From Chloroflexota bacterium (GTDB lineage: Bacteria > Chloroflexota > Anaerolineae > Aggregatilineales > Phototrophicaceae), in NCBI GenBank assembly GCA_011523705.1, contig WTGC01000004.1:229974-293973 (forward strand): a stretch of 64,000 bases of DNA, given 5' to 3'. The notes under the pieces are model-generated. The model made no database searches. It had not been told where the DNA came from and saw only the letters and a program-made list of their open reading frames with translations. Below are positions 17,843 to 26,899 of the stretch, piece by piece. Every line of letters begins with the position of its first letter. The stretch's first letter is position 1. Position numbers and translations under genes: made by a program.

Positions 17843-19261
17843 TCAGGCGCTGAACTGATCGAGAAGCTCTTCAAATCGCTCTCGGTTGATTTGAGGATAC
17901 TTGACCAGTTGCGCCTTGAAGACCGTCATATACTGCGCGATCTGCGGGCGGGTATAAGCCTCGAAGCGAAGCGTGACGGCCGGTTGCGTATTGCTCGCCC
18001 GCACCAGCCCCCAGCCGGCGTCGAAGTTCACGCGCGCCCCGTCGACCGTCACCACTTCGTATTCGCTCTGCAAGTTTGCTGTCATCTCGTCGATCATCTT
18101 GAATTTCAAATCGTCCGGCGCCGACAGCACAATCTCCGGCGTCGCCACCAGTTTGGGAATCTCCTCGAAAATCTCGGCGACCGTCAAATCGCTATTGCTT
18201 ATGATTTCCAGCGTCTTCAGCGCGACGAGGGGCGCGTCATCGAATCCGTAATAGTCTTCGCCGATGAAGAGATGCCCGCTGACCTCGCCGCCCAGCAAGG
18301 AGCCGATTTCATTCATCTTTTGTTTCATCAAGCTGTGGCCCGATTTCCACATGACGGGCAGGCCGCCGTATTTGCTAATCTCATCGGGCAAAGCTTGCGA
18401 CGCCTTGACATCAAAAACGATCGGCGTATTAGGGTGACGGCTGAGCAGGTCGCGCGCCAACAGCGCCAGCAGTCGATCAGCGGCGATATGATGCCCATGA
18501 TTGTCGATGAAGCCGCAGCGGTCGCTGTCGCCATCAAATGCCAGACCCAGATCGGCGCCCAGCGCGACAACCTTGGCTTCCAATTCGCGCGTCATCTCCG
18601 GATCTTCCGGATTCGGGAGATGATTCGGGAAGGTCCCGTCCGGCTCGCAATAGAGGCATTCCACATCCAAGCCCAGGGCGGCAAGCACCGGTGGCAGATA
18701 GGCGCCGGACAGTCCATTGCCAGCGTCCAAAACGACTTTCATTCGCTTGGCCATCGTCACCTTGCTCTGAATCGTCGCCATATGCCGCTGGATCATATCG
18801 AAGTCTTCAGCAATATCCGGCTCACCGACCGTGAACGATTCGTCATGGATGATGCCGAGCAGGTCCTGAATCTGCTCGTCCGCGAGCGCCAGCTTGCCGT
18901 AAGCCATCTTGATCCCGTTGTAGCGCGTATCGAGATGACTGCCGGTGATCATGACGCCAGCGCCGATGCCGTCGTACGATGCCGAGGCAAAGTAGACGGT
19001 CGGCGTGAGCACCTCGCCGATATCGGTTACCGGCAGGCCGGTGGACGCCAAGCCCTCGATGACGGCCGCTTTGAGCGGTACGGAGGTCACGCGATTGTCC
19101 GAGCCGACGAATACGCGCTGCGACCGAAAGTGACGGGGCAAATAAGTGCCCAGCGCCTTGCCAACCAGCAGGGCGACAGCCGGCGTCAACTGCGGAGAGT
19201 CGCCAGCCGCGATTCCGCGGATATCGTATTTGCGAAAAATCGAAGGATCGATTGTTGTCAT
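17843..19261 (-). CDS. Phosphomannomutase/phosphoglucomutase
   Basis: Interconverts hexose 1- and 6-phosphates for glycan and cell-wall precursor synthesis. The four domain loops are seen: active-site serine loop VMITGSHLDTRYNGIKM near residue 100, metal loop LAFDGDSDRCGFIDN near 240, sugar-ring loop GGEVSGHLFIGEDYYGFDDA near 320, and phosphate loop LVRASNTQPAVTLRFEAY near 425. At 472 aa the length fits the AlgC/ManB group. The serine loop reads SHLD where AlgC-type enzymes have SHNP; Ser and His are kept. Start ATG at 19261 precedes the typical FRKYDIRG segment. The substrate preference (mannose or glucose) cannot be read. Confidence 0.92.
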   Translation of the reverse strand: MTTIDPSIFRKYDIRGIAAGDSPQLTPAVALLVGKALGTYLPRHFRSQRVFVGSDNRVTSVPLKAAVIEGLASTGLPVTDIGEVLTPTVYFASASYDGIGAGVMITGSHLDTRYNGIKMAYGKLALADEQIQDLLGIIHDESFTVGEPDIAEDFDMIQRHMATIQSKVTMAKRMKVVLDAGNGLSGAYLPPVLAALGLDVECLYCEPDGTFPNHLPNPEDPEMTRELEAKVVALGADLGLAFDGDSDRCGFIDNHGHHIAADRLLALLARDLLSRHPNTPIVFDVKASQALPDEISKYGGLPVMWKSGHSLMKQKMNEIGSLLGGEVSGHLFIGEDYYGFDDAPLVALKTLEIISNSDLTVAEIFEEIPKLVATPEIVLSAPDDLKFKMIDEMTANLQSEYEVVTVDGARVNFDAGWGLVRASNTQPAVTLRFEAYTRPQIAQYMTVFKAQLVKYPQINRERFEELLDQFSA

Positions 19262-19349
19262 CGGTCTTTCTTGCTCCTCAAATTGGAATTTCCAGCCGCG
19301 CGCCCGTCCATACTGTTTTCTAAACGATCGCGCGCCATTTTCAAAATAC

Positions 19350-19377
19350 GAGGCAGGCCCATTGTCGGCTCTGCCTC
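19350..19377 (-). terminator. Probable terminator after the Clp-type ATPase gene
   Basis: On the minus strand GAGGCAG...CTGCCTC forms a 7-bp stem extended by an inner GCC/GGC with one bulged base, followed by GTATTTTGAA. It lies 30 bp past the stop of the Clp-like gene. The T-tract is short, so termination may be partial. Confidence 0.5.
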
Positions 19378-19407
19378 ATGAAATCATGCGTGCCGCCCTC
19401 ACAGATC

Positions 19408-21657
19408 TCAGGAATCAAGCACGAACTCCTCACCGTCGACATTGGCGGAAAACTTCAAGCCGCCGCCGCGCCTGCGGCTGGAGCTGATGCGCACCTCCGT
19501 GCCTTCCGGCGGATTGGCGCGCAGCAGAAAGTCGGCCAAGGGTTCGCGCAGATTGCGGCGCAGGATCCGGCGCAGAGGACGCGCGCCGAATTCGGGCTCG
19601 TCATTTTGCGCCAGCAGCCAGTTCTTGGCGCCTTGCGTAAAGGTCAGGGTTAATCCGCGCTCAATCGCCAGCTTGTTCTCCTTCTCGATCAACAAGTCCA
19701 GAATGAGCACAAAGTCATCGTCGCTCAGCGCATTGAAGAGGATCACTTCATCCAGCCGGTTGATGAACTCCGGTCGCAGGAATTCCAGCACTTCCTCCAT
19801 GATCATCTCGCGCAAGTCTTCGGTGATATGGCGCACCATCAAATGCTCGGAGCCGATATTACTGGTCAGAATCACCACCGCCTCGCTGAATCGCGCGATA
19901 TTGCCGCGGCCATCGGTAAGGCGGCCCTCTTCCATCACTTGCAGGAGCACATCCATGATGCGCGGGTGCGCCTTTTCGATCTCATCCAGCAAGACAATTG
20001 TGTAGGGCTGCTGCCTTATGCGCTCGGTGAGCTGCCCGCCTTCATCGCTGCCGACATAACCGACCGCCGAGCCAATCAGGCGGTTGATGCTGCTTTCGTC
20101 TTTGTATTCGCTCATATCGAGCGGGAAGAGATTCTCTTCGCTGCCGAACATGAAGTCGGCTAACACGCGCGCCAGCTCGGTTTTGCCGATGCCGGTAGGA
20201 CCCAAAAACAGGAAGGCGCCGATGGGACGACGCGGATCCTTGAGCCCGACGCGGGCGGTCTTGATGGCGCGGCTGACGGATTGCACCGCTTCTTCTTGCC
20301 CAATCAAGCGCAGACGCAGGTGGTCTTCCATATTGGCATAGCGCAGCCTCTCGTCCGCGCCCAGCTTGGCGACCGGGATGCCGGTCATTTGGCTCGTCAC
20401 TACGGCGACATCTTCAACATCAAGCGAGGCGTCATTGTTTTCCGGCTTGAAAGCCAAGTCGTCCTGTTTGCCCATGTTCACCATCGCCGCTGTGCGATGC
20501 AGCAACTGTTCCGCGCTCAATGGCAGCGGGCGGATGGTGAGAAAACGCTGCGCCATGCGCGCCGCCATCTTCAGCGCGTCGTGATCCACAGCGATTTCAT
20601 AATCCGATTCCAAATGGGGCGCGATCGTTTCCAGAATGCATACGGTCTCTTCAAGCGACGGTTCGTCCACGCGGATGACCTGGCTGTTTTCCATGATGGC
20701 GCTGACGCCTTGAATCCGCTCTTCGAATTCCTGCACGCTGGTTGTGCAGATGATGACAGGGTCATCACTCAGGAAAGCCTTCTGCACCAGCGATGTCGCT
20801 TTGTTGAAGTCGGCTTTGATCGGACCGCCGAAGAAACGATGAATCAGCGGCAGGAACAAGATGCCGCGCCGCGCCGCGCTCATACCCGCGCGAAATGCCT
20901 CCTGGTCGCCATCAAGCAGCGCCGTCTCACTGATCTGCACCAGATTCGAAAGCCCGGCCGGTCCCTTCTCTTCCGCCATTAAGAGCGCCAGGCTGTAAGC
21001 CAGCGTGCGCTTGCCGACGCCATCGGGACCGACCAGAACGATGTGGCGGTTGACCGACTGCGTCAAGACGTTGATCACGTTGCGAAGCAAATCTTCGCGA
21101 AAATGAACCGCGCGCAGCAAGCCGCGTTTCGCCCGCTTGACGAAGTCCACCGTCGTGCTGTCTTCGCGCGCCGGGATGATTTTGCTGGCGTCGCTGTAGG
21201 CGTCCTGTATCGCCTTGGGCGTGATGCTGAATTGGCGCAGGATGCCGCCCGTGCTCACCGATGACTCCGCCAGAACCGCCAGGGCGTGGTCGGTGTCGAT
21301 TTTCTGCTCGTTCATCGAGTTGGCGATCGTGAGCCCGTCATCCAATAAGACGATGCACTGTCGGCTGAGCGAAATCTTGCGGTTGCCGATGGCGACGAAG
21401 TCGAGACTGCCATCAGGATCCCGCCGCGATTGCGCAGCGACTTTGACTTGCCGCTCGAGGCGCTCGAGATCGACGCCGCGCGAGGTCTCGAACATCTTCA
21501 GCATGCGCCAAGCCGCCGTGTTCTCTCGCCGCAGCAGCGCCAGCAACACCATCTCCGGCATGATCGACGACTTGCGGAAGTCTTTCAACATCGGCGCCGC
21601 GTCGTTCAGGACGGCGTCCATGTCCTTCGAAATCAGATCGGGATTCAGCGTAGACAT
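19408..21657 (-). CDS. Clp/Hsp100 AAA+ ATPase with degenerate D1 domain
   Basis: Hsp100 proteins unfold or disaggregate proteins with two AAA+ rings. The N-terminal 140 residues resemble a divergent Clp N-domain (MPEMVLLALLRRENTAAWRM). D1 keeps Walker A VGPDGVGKRT (about 209-218) but its Walker B region reads GILFLPLIHRFFGG where the family has hhhDE, and the Arg-finger stretch before VDEPSLEET has no Arg pair. D2 is intact: Walker A FLGPTGIGKTELAR, Walker B YTIVLLDEIEKAH, sensor VILTSNIGSEHL and FRPEFINRLDEVILF. The long ClpB middle domain is missing; length is closer to ClpC. ATG at 21657 after GAGG is chosen over TTG at 21693. ATP hydrolysis should come from D2 only. Confidence 0.88.
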   Translation of the reverse strand: MSTLNPDLISKDMDAVLNDAAPMLKDFRKSSIMPEMVLLALLRRENTAAWRMLKMFETSRGVDLERLERQVKVAAQSRRDPDGSLDFVAIGNRKISLSRQCIVLLDDGLTIANSMNEQKIDTDHALAVLAESSVSTGGILRQFSITPKAIQDAYSDASKIIPAREDSTTVDFVKRAKRGLLRAVHFREDLLRNVINVLTQSVNRHIVLVGPDGVGKRTLAYSLALLMAEEKGPAGLSNLVQISETALLDGDQEAFRAGMSAARRGILFLPLIHRFFGGPIKADFNKATSLVQKAFLSDDPVIICTTSVQEFEERIQGVSAIMENSQVIRVDEPSLEETVCILETIAPHLESDYEIAVDHDALKMAARMAQRFLTIRPLPLSAEQLLHRTAAMVNMGKQDDLAFKPENNDASLDVEDVAVVTSQMTGIPVAKLGADERLRYANMEDHLRLRLIGQEEAVQSVSRAIKTARVGLKDPRRPIGAFLFLGPTGIGKTELARVLADFMFGSEENLFPLDMSEYKDESSINRLIGSAVGYVGSDEGGQLTERIRQQPYTIVLLDEIEKAHPRIMDVLLQVMEEGRLTDGRGNIARFSEAVVILTSNIGSEHLMVRHITEDLREMIMEEVLEFLRPEFINRLDEVILFNALSDDDFVLILDLLIEKENKLAIERGLTLTFTQGAKNWLLAQNDEPEFGARPLRRILRRNLREPLADFLLRANPPEGTEVRISSSRRRGGGLKFSANVDGEEFVLDS

Positions 21658-21693
21658 TGGCCAGCGAAATCCTCTGCCTTGCTCGTCACTCAA

Positions 21694-22118
21694 ACTCGCC
21701 CTGGGCGCATGGTCATTATAGCTTAGGATGCCGCGCCCCGAACAGATTATCTCGCATCCGACGTATGAATATCGTCAGAATTTGAATGGCGCCAGCAGGG
21801 TATCTGATAGCTCTCCCCTGTTTACGTTGCACGTTACAAGAAGGCGTTACAGCGCCGCGCGTAGGTCGCGTAGACACTGACCGCCGACACTGCGGTTCAA
21901 ACGCCCCTACACGTTTGCGTTTTGATTAAGATTCGTAGGGGCGAGGTCGCGTAGACACTGACCGCCGGCGGTGACTCGCCCACTGTATTCCGTCTGCACA
22001 ACAGCATTCAACGCATCTTGCGTGGGCGGCGGCATTGTCGCGCGTGTGTCCGCATCGGTTCGTGCTGCGCGGTTCACGTCAACGTCAGCGTGTCAAGCCT
22101 GCTAGAGCCCGTTTGACA
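21694..22118. other. 425-bp intergenic region with repeats, no gene
   Basis: Lies between the start of the Clp-like gene and the stop of the esterase-CapA gene, both minus strand. Apart from the direct repeats and the TAGGGGCGA-type hairpin nothing convincing was found; the 66-aa plus-strand frame at 22035 looks like a shadow. The promoter of the Clp-like gene should lie at its left end. Confidence 0.55.
21864..21967. repeat. 23-bp direct repeat pair with TAGGGGCGA hairpin element
   Basis: GGTCGCGTAGACACTGACCG CCG occurs at 21864-21886 and again, identically, at 21945-21967. The second copy sits inside a larger imperfect inverted repeat, GTAGGGGCGAG ... CTCGCCCAC (about 21935-21982), like the hairpin family at 14285 and 53679. 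A half-element (ACGCCCCTAC) lies between. The copies are spaced 81 bp apart. Confidence 0.75.
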
Positions 22119-24257
22119 CTAGAACTCGTTTTTCTGTACGAACATGAAGTGCAGAAAGTTGTACAAATCCTCACCGGCGAGCAGCCGCGGCCGCGCGCGG
22201 TCGTCAATGATGCCAGGGAAAAGCTCGACCGCTAGCAGGTTGCCATCATAGATATACAGCGTGTCGAGGAAAAAGCGCCGATTGCCCCAAGGCAGCTGAT
22301 CGAAGAACAGATTGCCCAAACCGTAATGGATGAAGGCGGTCTCGCCCCGTCGCGTCTGATAAAACTCGAAAGTCATCGGTTTATGTTCGGCTGTGCCGAT
22401 CACGATGTCTGCGCCCCATTCGGCATAGGTCTGATAATCGAGACGCTGCTGATGCATCGGCTGGAATGCTTCAAATTCCCGGTACTGAACCGTCATCAAA
22501 ACGAGATCAACCTCAGCCGCCAGCTGCGGCAAGGTTTCGCGCAGCCAGCCGCCGCGGCAATAGGCGTTGCCGGGCCGCCGTCCCCCGAGCGCATCGGAGT
22601 CGTCATTGGCGAAGGCGTAGTAAGGACCGATATTGTTGCAAGCCAGCCAGCCGATTCTCGAGCCATTGTGCTCCAGGATCAGCGGCTGCCGCGCACCCTC
22701 AAGATCTCGTCCGCCGCCGACCAGGGCGAATCCCTGTTCCTCAAAGTAATCTAAGGTATCCTCGAAGGTCTGGTATCCAAAATCGTTGATGTGGTTGCCG
22801 CTGAGATCGACGACGTCCACATCCAGGATATCGAATATCCGCGCGTGGTCGCGCAGCATACACAGGCTGTTCACACCACCCAGCTCAACGCCGGTATGCC
22901 GAGGGCAAGCCGGCGCGATGGAAGCTTCGTGCGTGATATGAAAATAATCCGCCCGGCGCGCGTAGTCGCGTATGCCGCTGGCCGCCCGCTCCACACCGAT
23001 GGCTTCGACCGCCGGCAGCGTGTGGCGGGCGATGGCTGTCGTGCCCGAAAGCGTGATGCGCGTCAAGCTTTCGCTTCTGAAGTTGGGCGCCTCGCTTTGG
23101 AAGACGAGCGGATAACGCGCCAACTGATCGACGACCGGAACATCATCCAGCCACAATGGGCGAAGACGCAAGTGAAGCTGGTCAAAAGGCAAAAGCGTGT
23201 AGCTCTGCTTATCGCGCCAGAGAGCCGGAAACAATCTAGTATCGGGCACGATCTGAATATGCGGATGCAGAATGATGCCGTGCCGGCGCAATCGGTCTCC
23301 GTTGGATTCGCTGAGAATCAGCCGCTCATCAAGCCCGCCCACAAGCAGATCCGTCAGTTCTACTGAGTCAATCGATGTGCGCAAGGCGCCGAAGCCGGCC
23401 GCCGGCAGCCACAATTCCAGACCGTCTTCCGTCGCTTGCTCAAGCGCCGCTTCAGGCGCTGCGGAGCCGTCAAGCGCACTCGCATAAAAGTTTAGGTAGG
23501 CGTCGATGTATCGCCGCCAGGACGCTTCGCTGTGATCGCCGCCGGGCTGCACGACATAGTGGTGCGAGACGCCGCCATTGCGCAAGATCACGTGCATGCG
23601 GTCGATGCCGTCAGCGGCATGATCGTTCGTGCCCCGGTCGATCCACAACTGCAAATGCGTGTCGGATCTCAGGCTCTGCGCCAGATTGAGCGGGTTGTCT
23701 GCTGGCTCGGCGTGCTCGCGGTCAAAATAGGGACTGTGCCCGCCGATGGCGACGAACTCGCCCGGGAATCGCAAACCGAGATGGAAAGCCCAGAAGCCCC
23801 CGCGCGAAATGCCGCCGATCGCGCGCGTGCCGTTGATGCGATAACGCCCCTCCGCCTGACTCAACAGGTCGAGCAAGATCCTGTCGTAGCTGATGCCGTT
23901 AAAGTGGTTCTTGTTCGCGATGGATCCGCCATAGGGCATCAGGACGATCATGGGCGGCGCATTCTTTTGCTGAATTGCTGTTTCCAGCGCGTTCAAGAAG
24001 CCCAAGCGCGTCCATTGACTGTCGTCGGCGTCCGAGCCGTGCAAGAGCAGCAGCAGCGGATAAGACTCATCAGTCGCCTGATAACAGGGCGGCAGATAAA
24101 CGGTGTATTTCCGCTCATGGCTGGAGATTGCGCTGAGATAGGTCTCCCGCGAGAGTGTTCCGGCTTCCGCACAGTCCTCGTTTTGCGCTTGAAGGCCAGA
24201 CGTGATCGCCAGCCACGCGATCGCAACGATGAAAGTTGCAAAGATTGACCGATGCAA
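22119..24257 (-). CDS. Secreted fusion of an esterase-type alpha/beta hydrolase with a CapA-like metallophosphatase domain
   Basis: The signal peptide IFATFIVAIAWLAITSGLQA is followed by an esterase D-like hydrolase at about residues 35-260: KYTVYLPPCY, PLLLLLHGSDADDSQWTRLG, nucleophile elbow GISRGGFWAFHLG, Asp in DRGTNDHA and His in GGDHSEASW. Residues about 285-700 match the PGA_cap (CapA) family: HITHEASI, DVVDLSGNHINDFGYQTFEDTLDYFEEQGFALVGGG and DIVIGTAEHKPMTFEFY. CapA proteins belong to the calcineurin-like metallophosphatase superfamily and take part in poly-gamma-glutamate or capsule export. The start is TTG at 24257, eight bases after GGAG. Both active sites look intact, so an exported bifunctional enzyme is likely; the substrate is unknown. 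Confidence 0.82.
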   Translation of the reverse strand: MHRSIFATFIVAIAWLAITSGLQAQNEDCAEAGTLSRETYLSAISSHERKYTVYLPPCYQATDESYPLLLLLHGSDADDSQWTRLGFLNALETAIQQKNAPPMIVLMPYGGSIANKNHFNGISYDRILLDLLSQAEGRYRINGTRAIGGISRGGFWAFHLGLRFPGEFVAIGGHSPYFDREHAEPADNPLNLAQSLRSDTHLQLWIDRGTNDHAADGIDRMHVILRNGGVSHHYVVQPGGDHSEASWRRYIDAYLNFYASALDGSAAPEAALEQATEDGLELWLPAAGFGALRTSIDSVELTDLLVGGLDERLILSESNGDRLRRHGIILHPHIQIVPDTRLFPALWRDKQSYTLLPFDQLHLRLRPLWLDDVPVVDQLARYPLVFQSEAPNFRSESLTRITLSGTTAIARHTLPAVEAIGVERAASGIRDYARRADYFHITHEASIAPACPRHTGVELGGVNSLCMLRDHARIFDILDVDVVDLSGNHINDFGYQTFEDTLDYFEEQGFALVGGGRDLEGARQPLILEHNGSRIGWLACNNIGPYYAFANDDSDALGGRRPGNAYCRGGWLRETLPQLAAEVDLVLMTVQYREFEAFQPMHQQRLDYQTYAEWGADIVIGTAEHKPMTFEFYQTRRGETAFIHYGLGNLFFDQLPWGNRRFFLDTLYIYDGNLLAVELFPGIIDDRARPRLLAGEDLYNFLHFMFVQKNEF

Positions 24258-24335
24258 AATAACTCCGTCAAATGAAATGACGAATGAATGATGGGGGTAA
24301 GGATATCAAATGGCGCCGGGAATGGCAGAGGCGGT

Positions 24336-25178
24336 TCAGCCCTCTTCCGAGATTTCGCCCAGTCGATAGCCGATGCCGCGCACGTTGACGATCAGGTCGA
24401 TGTCCCCAAGGCGCCTTAGCTTTCGCCTCAGGTTGCTCACGTGCGGACGAATGACTTCGCGCGCTTCCGTTTCTTCCGCATGATATCCACGCACTTCGCG
24501 CACCAATTCGTGGCAGGATACGACGCGGCTGCGATGCGCCGCAAGATACAGCAGCAGGTCAAACTCCGTCGGCGTCAAACCGACCGACCCGGCGTCGGAC
24601 TCGATCTGATATTTGCCGGGCAAGATGGAGAGCGGACCGAGACAGATGGCGTTGCCGCGCAGGGGCATGCGTTCACGAATCTCCGCCGCGCCCCTTTCCA
24701 TATCGCGCGTGGCGGCGGCGCCAGTGTCCGAGACTTCACGCGCCAATTCCGAGACCGTTCGTTCGATGGTATCCAGCAGGCGGCGGCGGCGCGTCAGGCT
24801 GCGCGCGTTTGCAATGCCACGTTCTACGCTCTCGCGGATATCATCGCTGGAGCAGGGCTTGATCAAGAAATCGTGGGCGCCGTGCCGCAGCGCCTGAATC
24901 GCCGTTTCGACATTCGCCTGCGCGGTCATTAACACAACCATGGCATCCGGCGCTGCATGTTTGATGCCTTGCAACACTCTTATGCCATCCATTCCGGGCA
25001 GGTCAATTTCACAGAGGACGAGATCAAAGTCTGTCTTGTCGTAACGTTCGAGCGCCGCTTCGCCGCTGCTCTCTTCCGAAACCAGGTAGCCAACGCGCTG
25101 CAACGCTTTGCTCACGGTATAGCGATTGACGCCATCGGCGTCCACGAGCAGAAGTCGCATGAGCTGTCTCTCAGCCAT
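24336..25178 (-). CDS. OmpR-like response regulator with Glu at the phospho-acceptor position
   Basis: A receiver domain (LLLVDADGVNRYTVSKALQ to DFLIKPCSSDD) is joined by a helical linker, about residues 105-165, to a winged-helix DNA-binding domain (LTPTEFDLLLYLAAHRSRVV, VIRPHVSNLRRKLRRLG, IVNVRGIGYRLGE). The conserved Thr (VLMTAQ) and Lys (LIKPC) are kept. The acceptor site aligns as LCEIDLPGMDG against the usual L-L-D-x-x-LPGMDG, so Asp is replaced by Glu, and the acidic pair reads DA instead of DD. It may act without phosphorylation. The track start (25259) adds 27 residues; ATG at 25178 (MAERQLMRLLL) is preferred, with ATG at 25160 also possible. Confidence 0.88.
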   Translation of the reverse strand: MAERQLMRLLLVDADGVNRYTVSKALQRVGYLVSEESSGEAALERYDKTDFDLVLCEIDLPGMDGIRVLQGIKHAAPDAMVVLMTAQANVETAIQALRHGAHDFLIKPCSSDDIRESVERGIANARSLTRRRRLLDTIERTVSELAREVSDTGAAATRDMERGAAEIRERMPLRGNAICLGPLSILPGKYQIESDAGSVGLTPTEFDLLLYLAAHRSRVVSCHELVREVRGYHAEETEAREVIRPHVSNLRRKLRRLGDIDLIVNVRGIGYRLGEISEEG

Positions 25179-25280
25179 TGTGGCCACCAGGCCCGATACC
25201 CTTGGATACCAGGAATTATATAGGATGTCGGCAGTGCGGGAAAACGTATTGACCGTCAAATCCTGTGCAGAAACAGGCGC

Positions 25281-26684
25281 TCAAGCCAGCGTCAGCGTTA
25301 TGACATCGGCCTCGCGCAGACCCTCACTGGCGACATCGGCCAGATGCCAGGTATCGCCCAGGCAGATGGCAATGATTTGGTCGTCAGCGCAAATCAAAGG
25401 AATCCGATCACGGATGTCGCGCCGGATCTTGCGGTCAATCATCCAAGCCTTGATTTTGCGCGATCGCCCGCCCATCCCTTTTGGTTTGAAGCGGTCGCCC
25501 GGGCGCCGAGTGCGCAGCCGAAGCTCAAGACCGGCCGGCAGCCGCAGCCTGACGCCTTCGCCTTCCAAATGCCCACCGGGAGACAGACAGATCGTCAATC
25601 CCTGAAACAGAAGCGGGGCGCCAAGCCGCAGCGGCTTATCAGTCGCAATCGGGATCAAGCGATACCGCTCATGCTCGACACCGGCTTCCTTCCGCTCGAT
25701 ACTGATATCGTCATATCCCTTTCGCATCTGAAGACCGCCGCTGATATCGCGGCGAGAACCGGTGAGAGGCTCGCCCGACCAAGCGATTAAATCCAGGGTG
25801 AGCGCGTGCGACAGAGAAGCGGAATCGCCTGACAATTGGCGACAGGCGGTCTGGATGAAGCGCCGCTGCAGCGCCGGATGCAGGGCGGCGAATTCGGCTG
25901 CATTTATCTGCCAGCGGTCCGCATGGACCCTAACTGACGGCATGACGGTCCTGTCAACTTGCGCGGCGATGAAGTCCTCATCGACGCCGGCGGACTCGGC
26001 CAAGCGCTCAAACGCAGCCAGCAGATCGGGATTCAAACGCCTCAGTGTGGGGATCACCTCATGGCGCAAGTAATTCCTGCGAAATCTTGTATCGGCATTG
26101 CTCTCATCAACGCGAAAAGGCAGCTCGTGCTCGCGGCAATAGGCTTCCAGTTCATGCTTTGCGATGCGCAGCAGGGGCCGGACCAGGCGAATGCCGGCAT
26201 GGTCAGGCATATCCGATACGACCTGCATGCCGCGCAATCCGCGCGCGCCGCTGCCGCGAATAATGTTCATGAGAATGGTCTCGGCCTGGTCCTGCGCATG
26301 GTGCCCGACGGCGACGCAGCATCCGCCCTGGTCGCGCGCGACTTGGGCAAGAAAGTCATAGCGGGCGCGCCGCGCCGCCGCCTCAATGCCAACTCCCCAA
26401 TTTGCCGACAGCGCAGGGACGTCAGCCTGACCCAGGGTGCAGGGAAGGCGCCAGCTAGACGCCAGACCAGCGACGAATTCCAGGTCCTGCTGCCCGGCTT
26501 TGGCTCGAAGGCCGTGATCGAGCGAAGCGACATGGAGCTCAATACCAAGCGCGCCCTTGGAGCGCTTCAAGAGATGGAGCAGCGCCACCGAGTCGCTGCC
26601 GCCGGAAACGGCGACGACTGCCAAGTCCCCTCTGAAAATCGCGTCATGCCGTCTGAGCGTATTCAAAACCCGGTCAAGAATCAT
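25281..26684 (-). CDS. tilS: tRNA(Ile)-lysidine synthase
   Basis: Adds lysine to C34 of the tRNA(Ile) CAU anticodon, so that it reads AUA. The PP-loop ATP site VVAVSGGSDSVALLHLL lies near residue 25, followed by ASLDHGLRAKAGQQDLEFV, GIEAAARRARYDFL and VGHHAQDQAETILMNIIRGSGARGLRGM, all typical TilS segments. A linker and a C-terminal TilS domain (LRTRRPGDRFKPKGMGGRSRKIKAWMID) complete a 467-aa protein, the usual size. The track start at 26810 is TTG and adds 42 unconserved residues; ATG at 26684 (MILDRVLNTLRRH) fits the family better, although no clear Shine-Dalgarno is seen. It diverges from mreB. Confidence 0.94.
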   Translation of the reverse strand: MILDRVLNTLRRHDAIFRGDLAVVAVSGGSDSVALLHLLKRSKGALGIELHVASLDHGLRAKAGQQDLEFVAGLASSWRLPCTLGQADVPALSANWGVGIEAAARRARYDFLAQVARDQGGCCVAVGHHAQDQAETILMNIIRGSGARGLRGMQVVSDMPDHAGIRLVRPLLRIAKHELEAYCREHELPFRVDESNADTRFRRNYLRHEVIPTLRRLNPDLLAAFERLAESAGVDEDFIAAQVDRTVMPSVRVHADRWQINAAEFAALHPALQRRFIQTACRQLSGDSASLSHALTLDLIAWSGEPLTGSRRDISGGLQMRKGYDDISIERKEAGVEHERYRLIPIATDKPLRLGAPLLFQGLTICLSPGGHLEGEGVRLRLPAGLELRLRTRRPGDRFKPKGMGGRSRKIKAWMIDRKIRRDIRDRIPLICADDQIIAICLGDTWHLADVASEGLREADVITLTLA

Positions 26685-26857
26685 TGCGTATAAAGTTACG
26701 AATCGCCTTAGCTCACCGAATGCAACTCCATCATAACCTCGCGCGGTCATCTTGTGAACAATGCGTGAATCGGTGCTATATTTGATTGAAGCGAATGAAC
26801 GAAATGCCAACGTTGGCGTAACGTTGAGCGTGGCAAATATTCGTTAATGTTGAACTA

Positions 26858-26866
26858 TGATATAAT
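26858..26866 (+). promoter_or_regulatory. Extended -10 promoter ahead of mreB
   Basis: TGATATAAT contains a consensus TATAAT (26861-26866) with the TGn extension. No good -35 hexamer is found at the usual distance. The predicted start near 26873 leaves a leader of about 27 nt before the GTG of mreB. Confidence 0.6.
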
Positions 26867-26899
26867 GCGCGGCGTACGCGTTTCGTCGAGGTTTCATTA

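Noticed and set aside
17891-19381. 496-aa plus-strand ORF opposite the phosphohexomutase
   Set aside because: Arg/His/Gln-rich mirror of a well-conserved minus-strand gene with all four active-site loops.
14400-25620. Shared ACAGAAGCGGGG string at about 14400 and 25607
   Set aside because: Only about 12 bp match; the second copy is inside the tilS coding region. Taken as coincidence.
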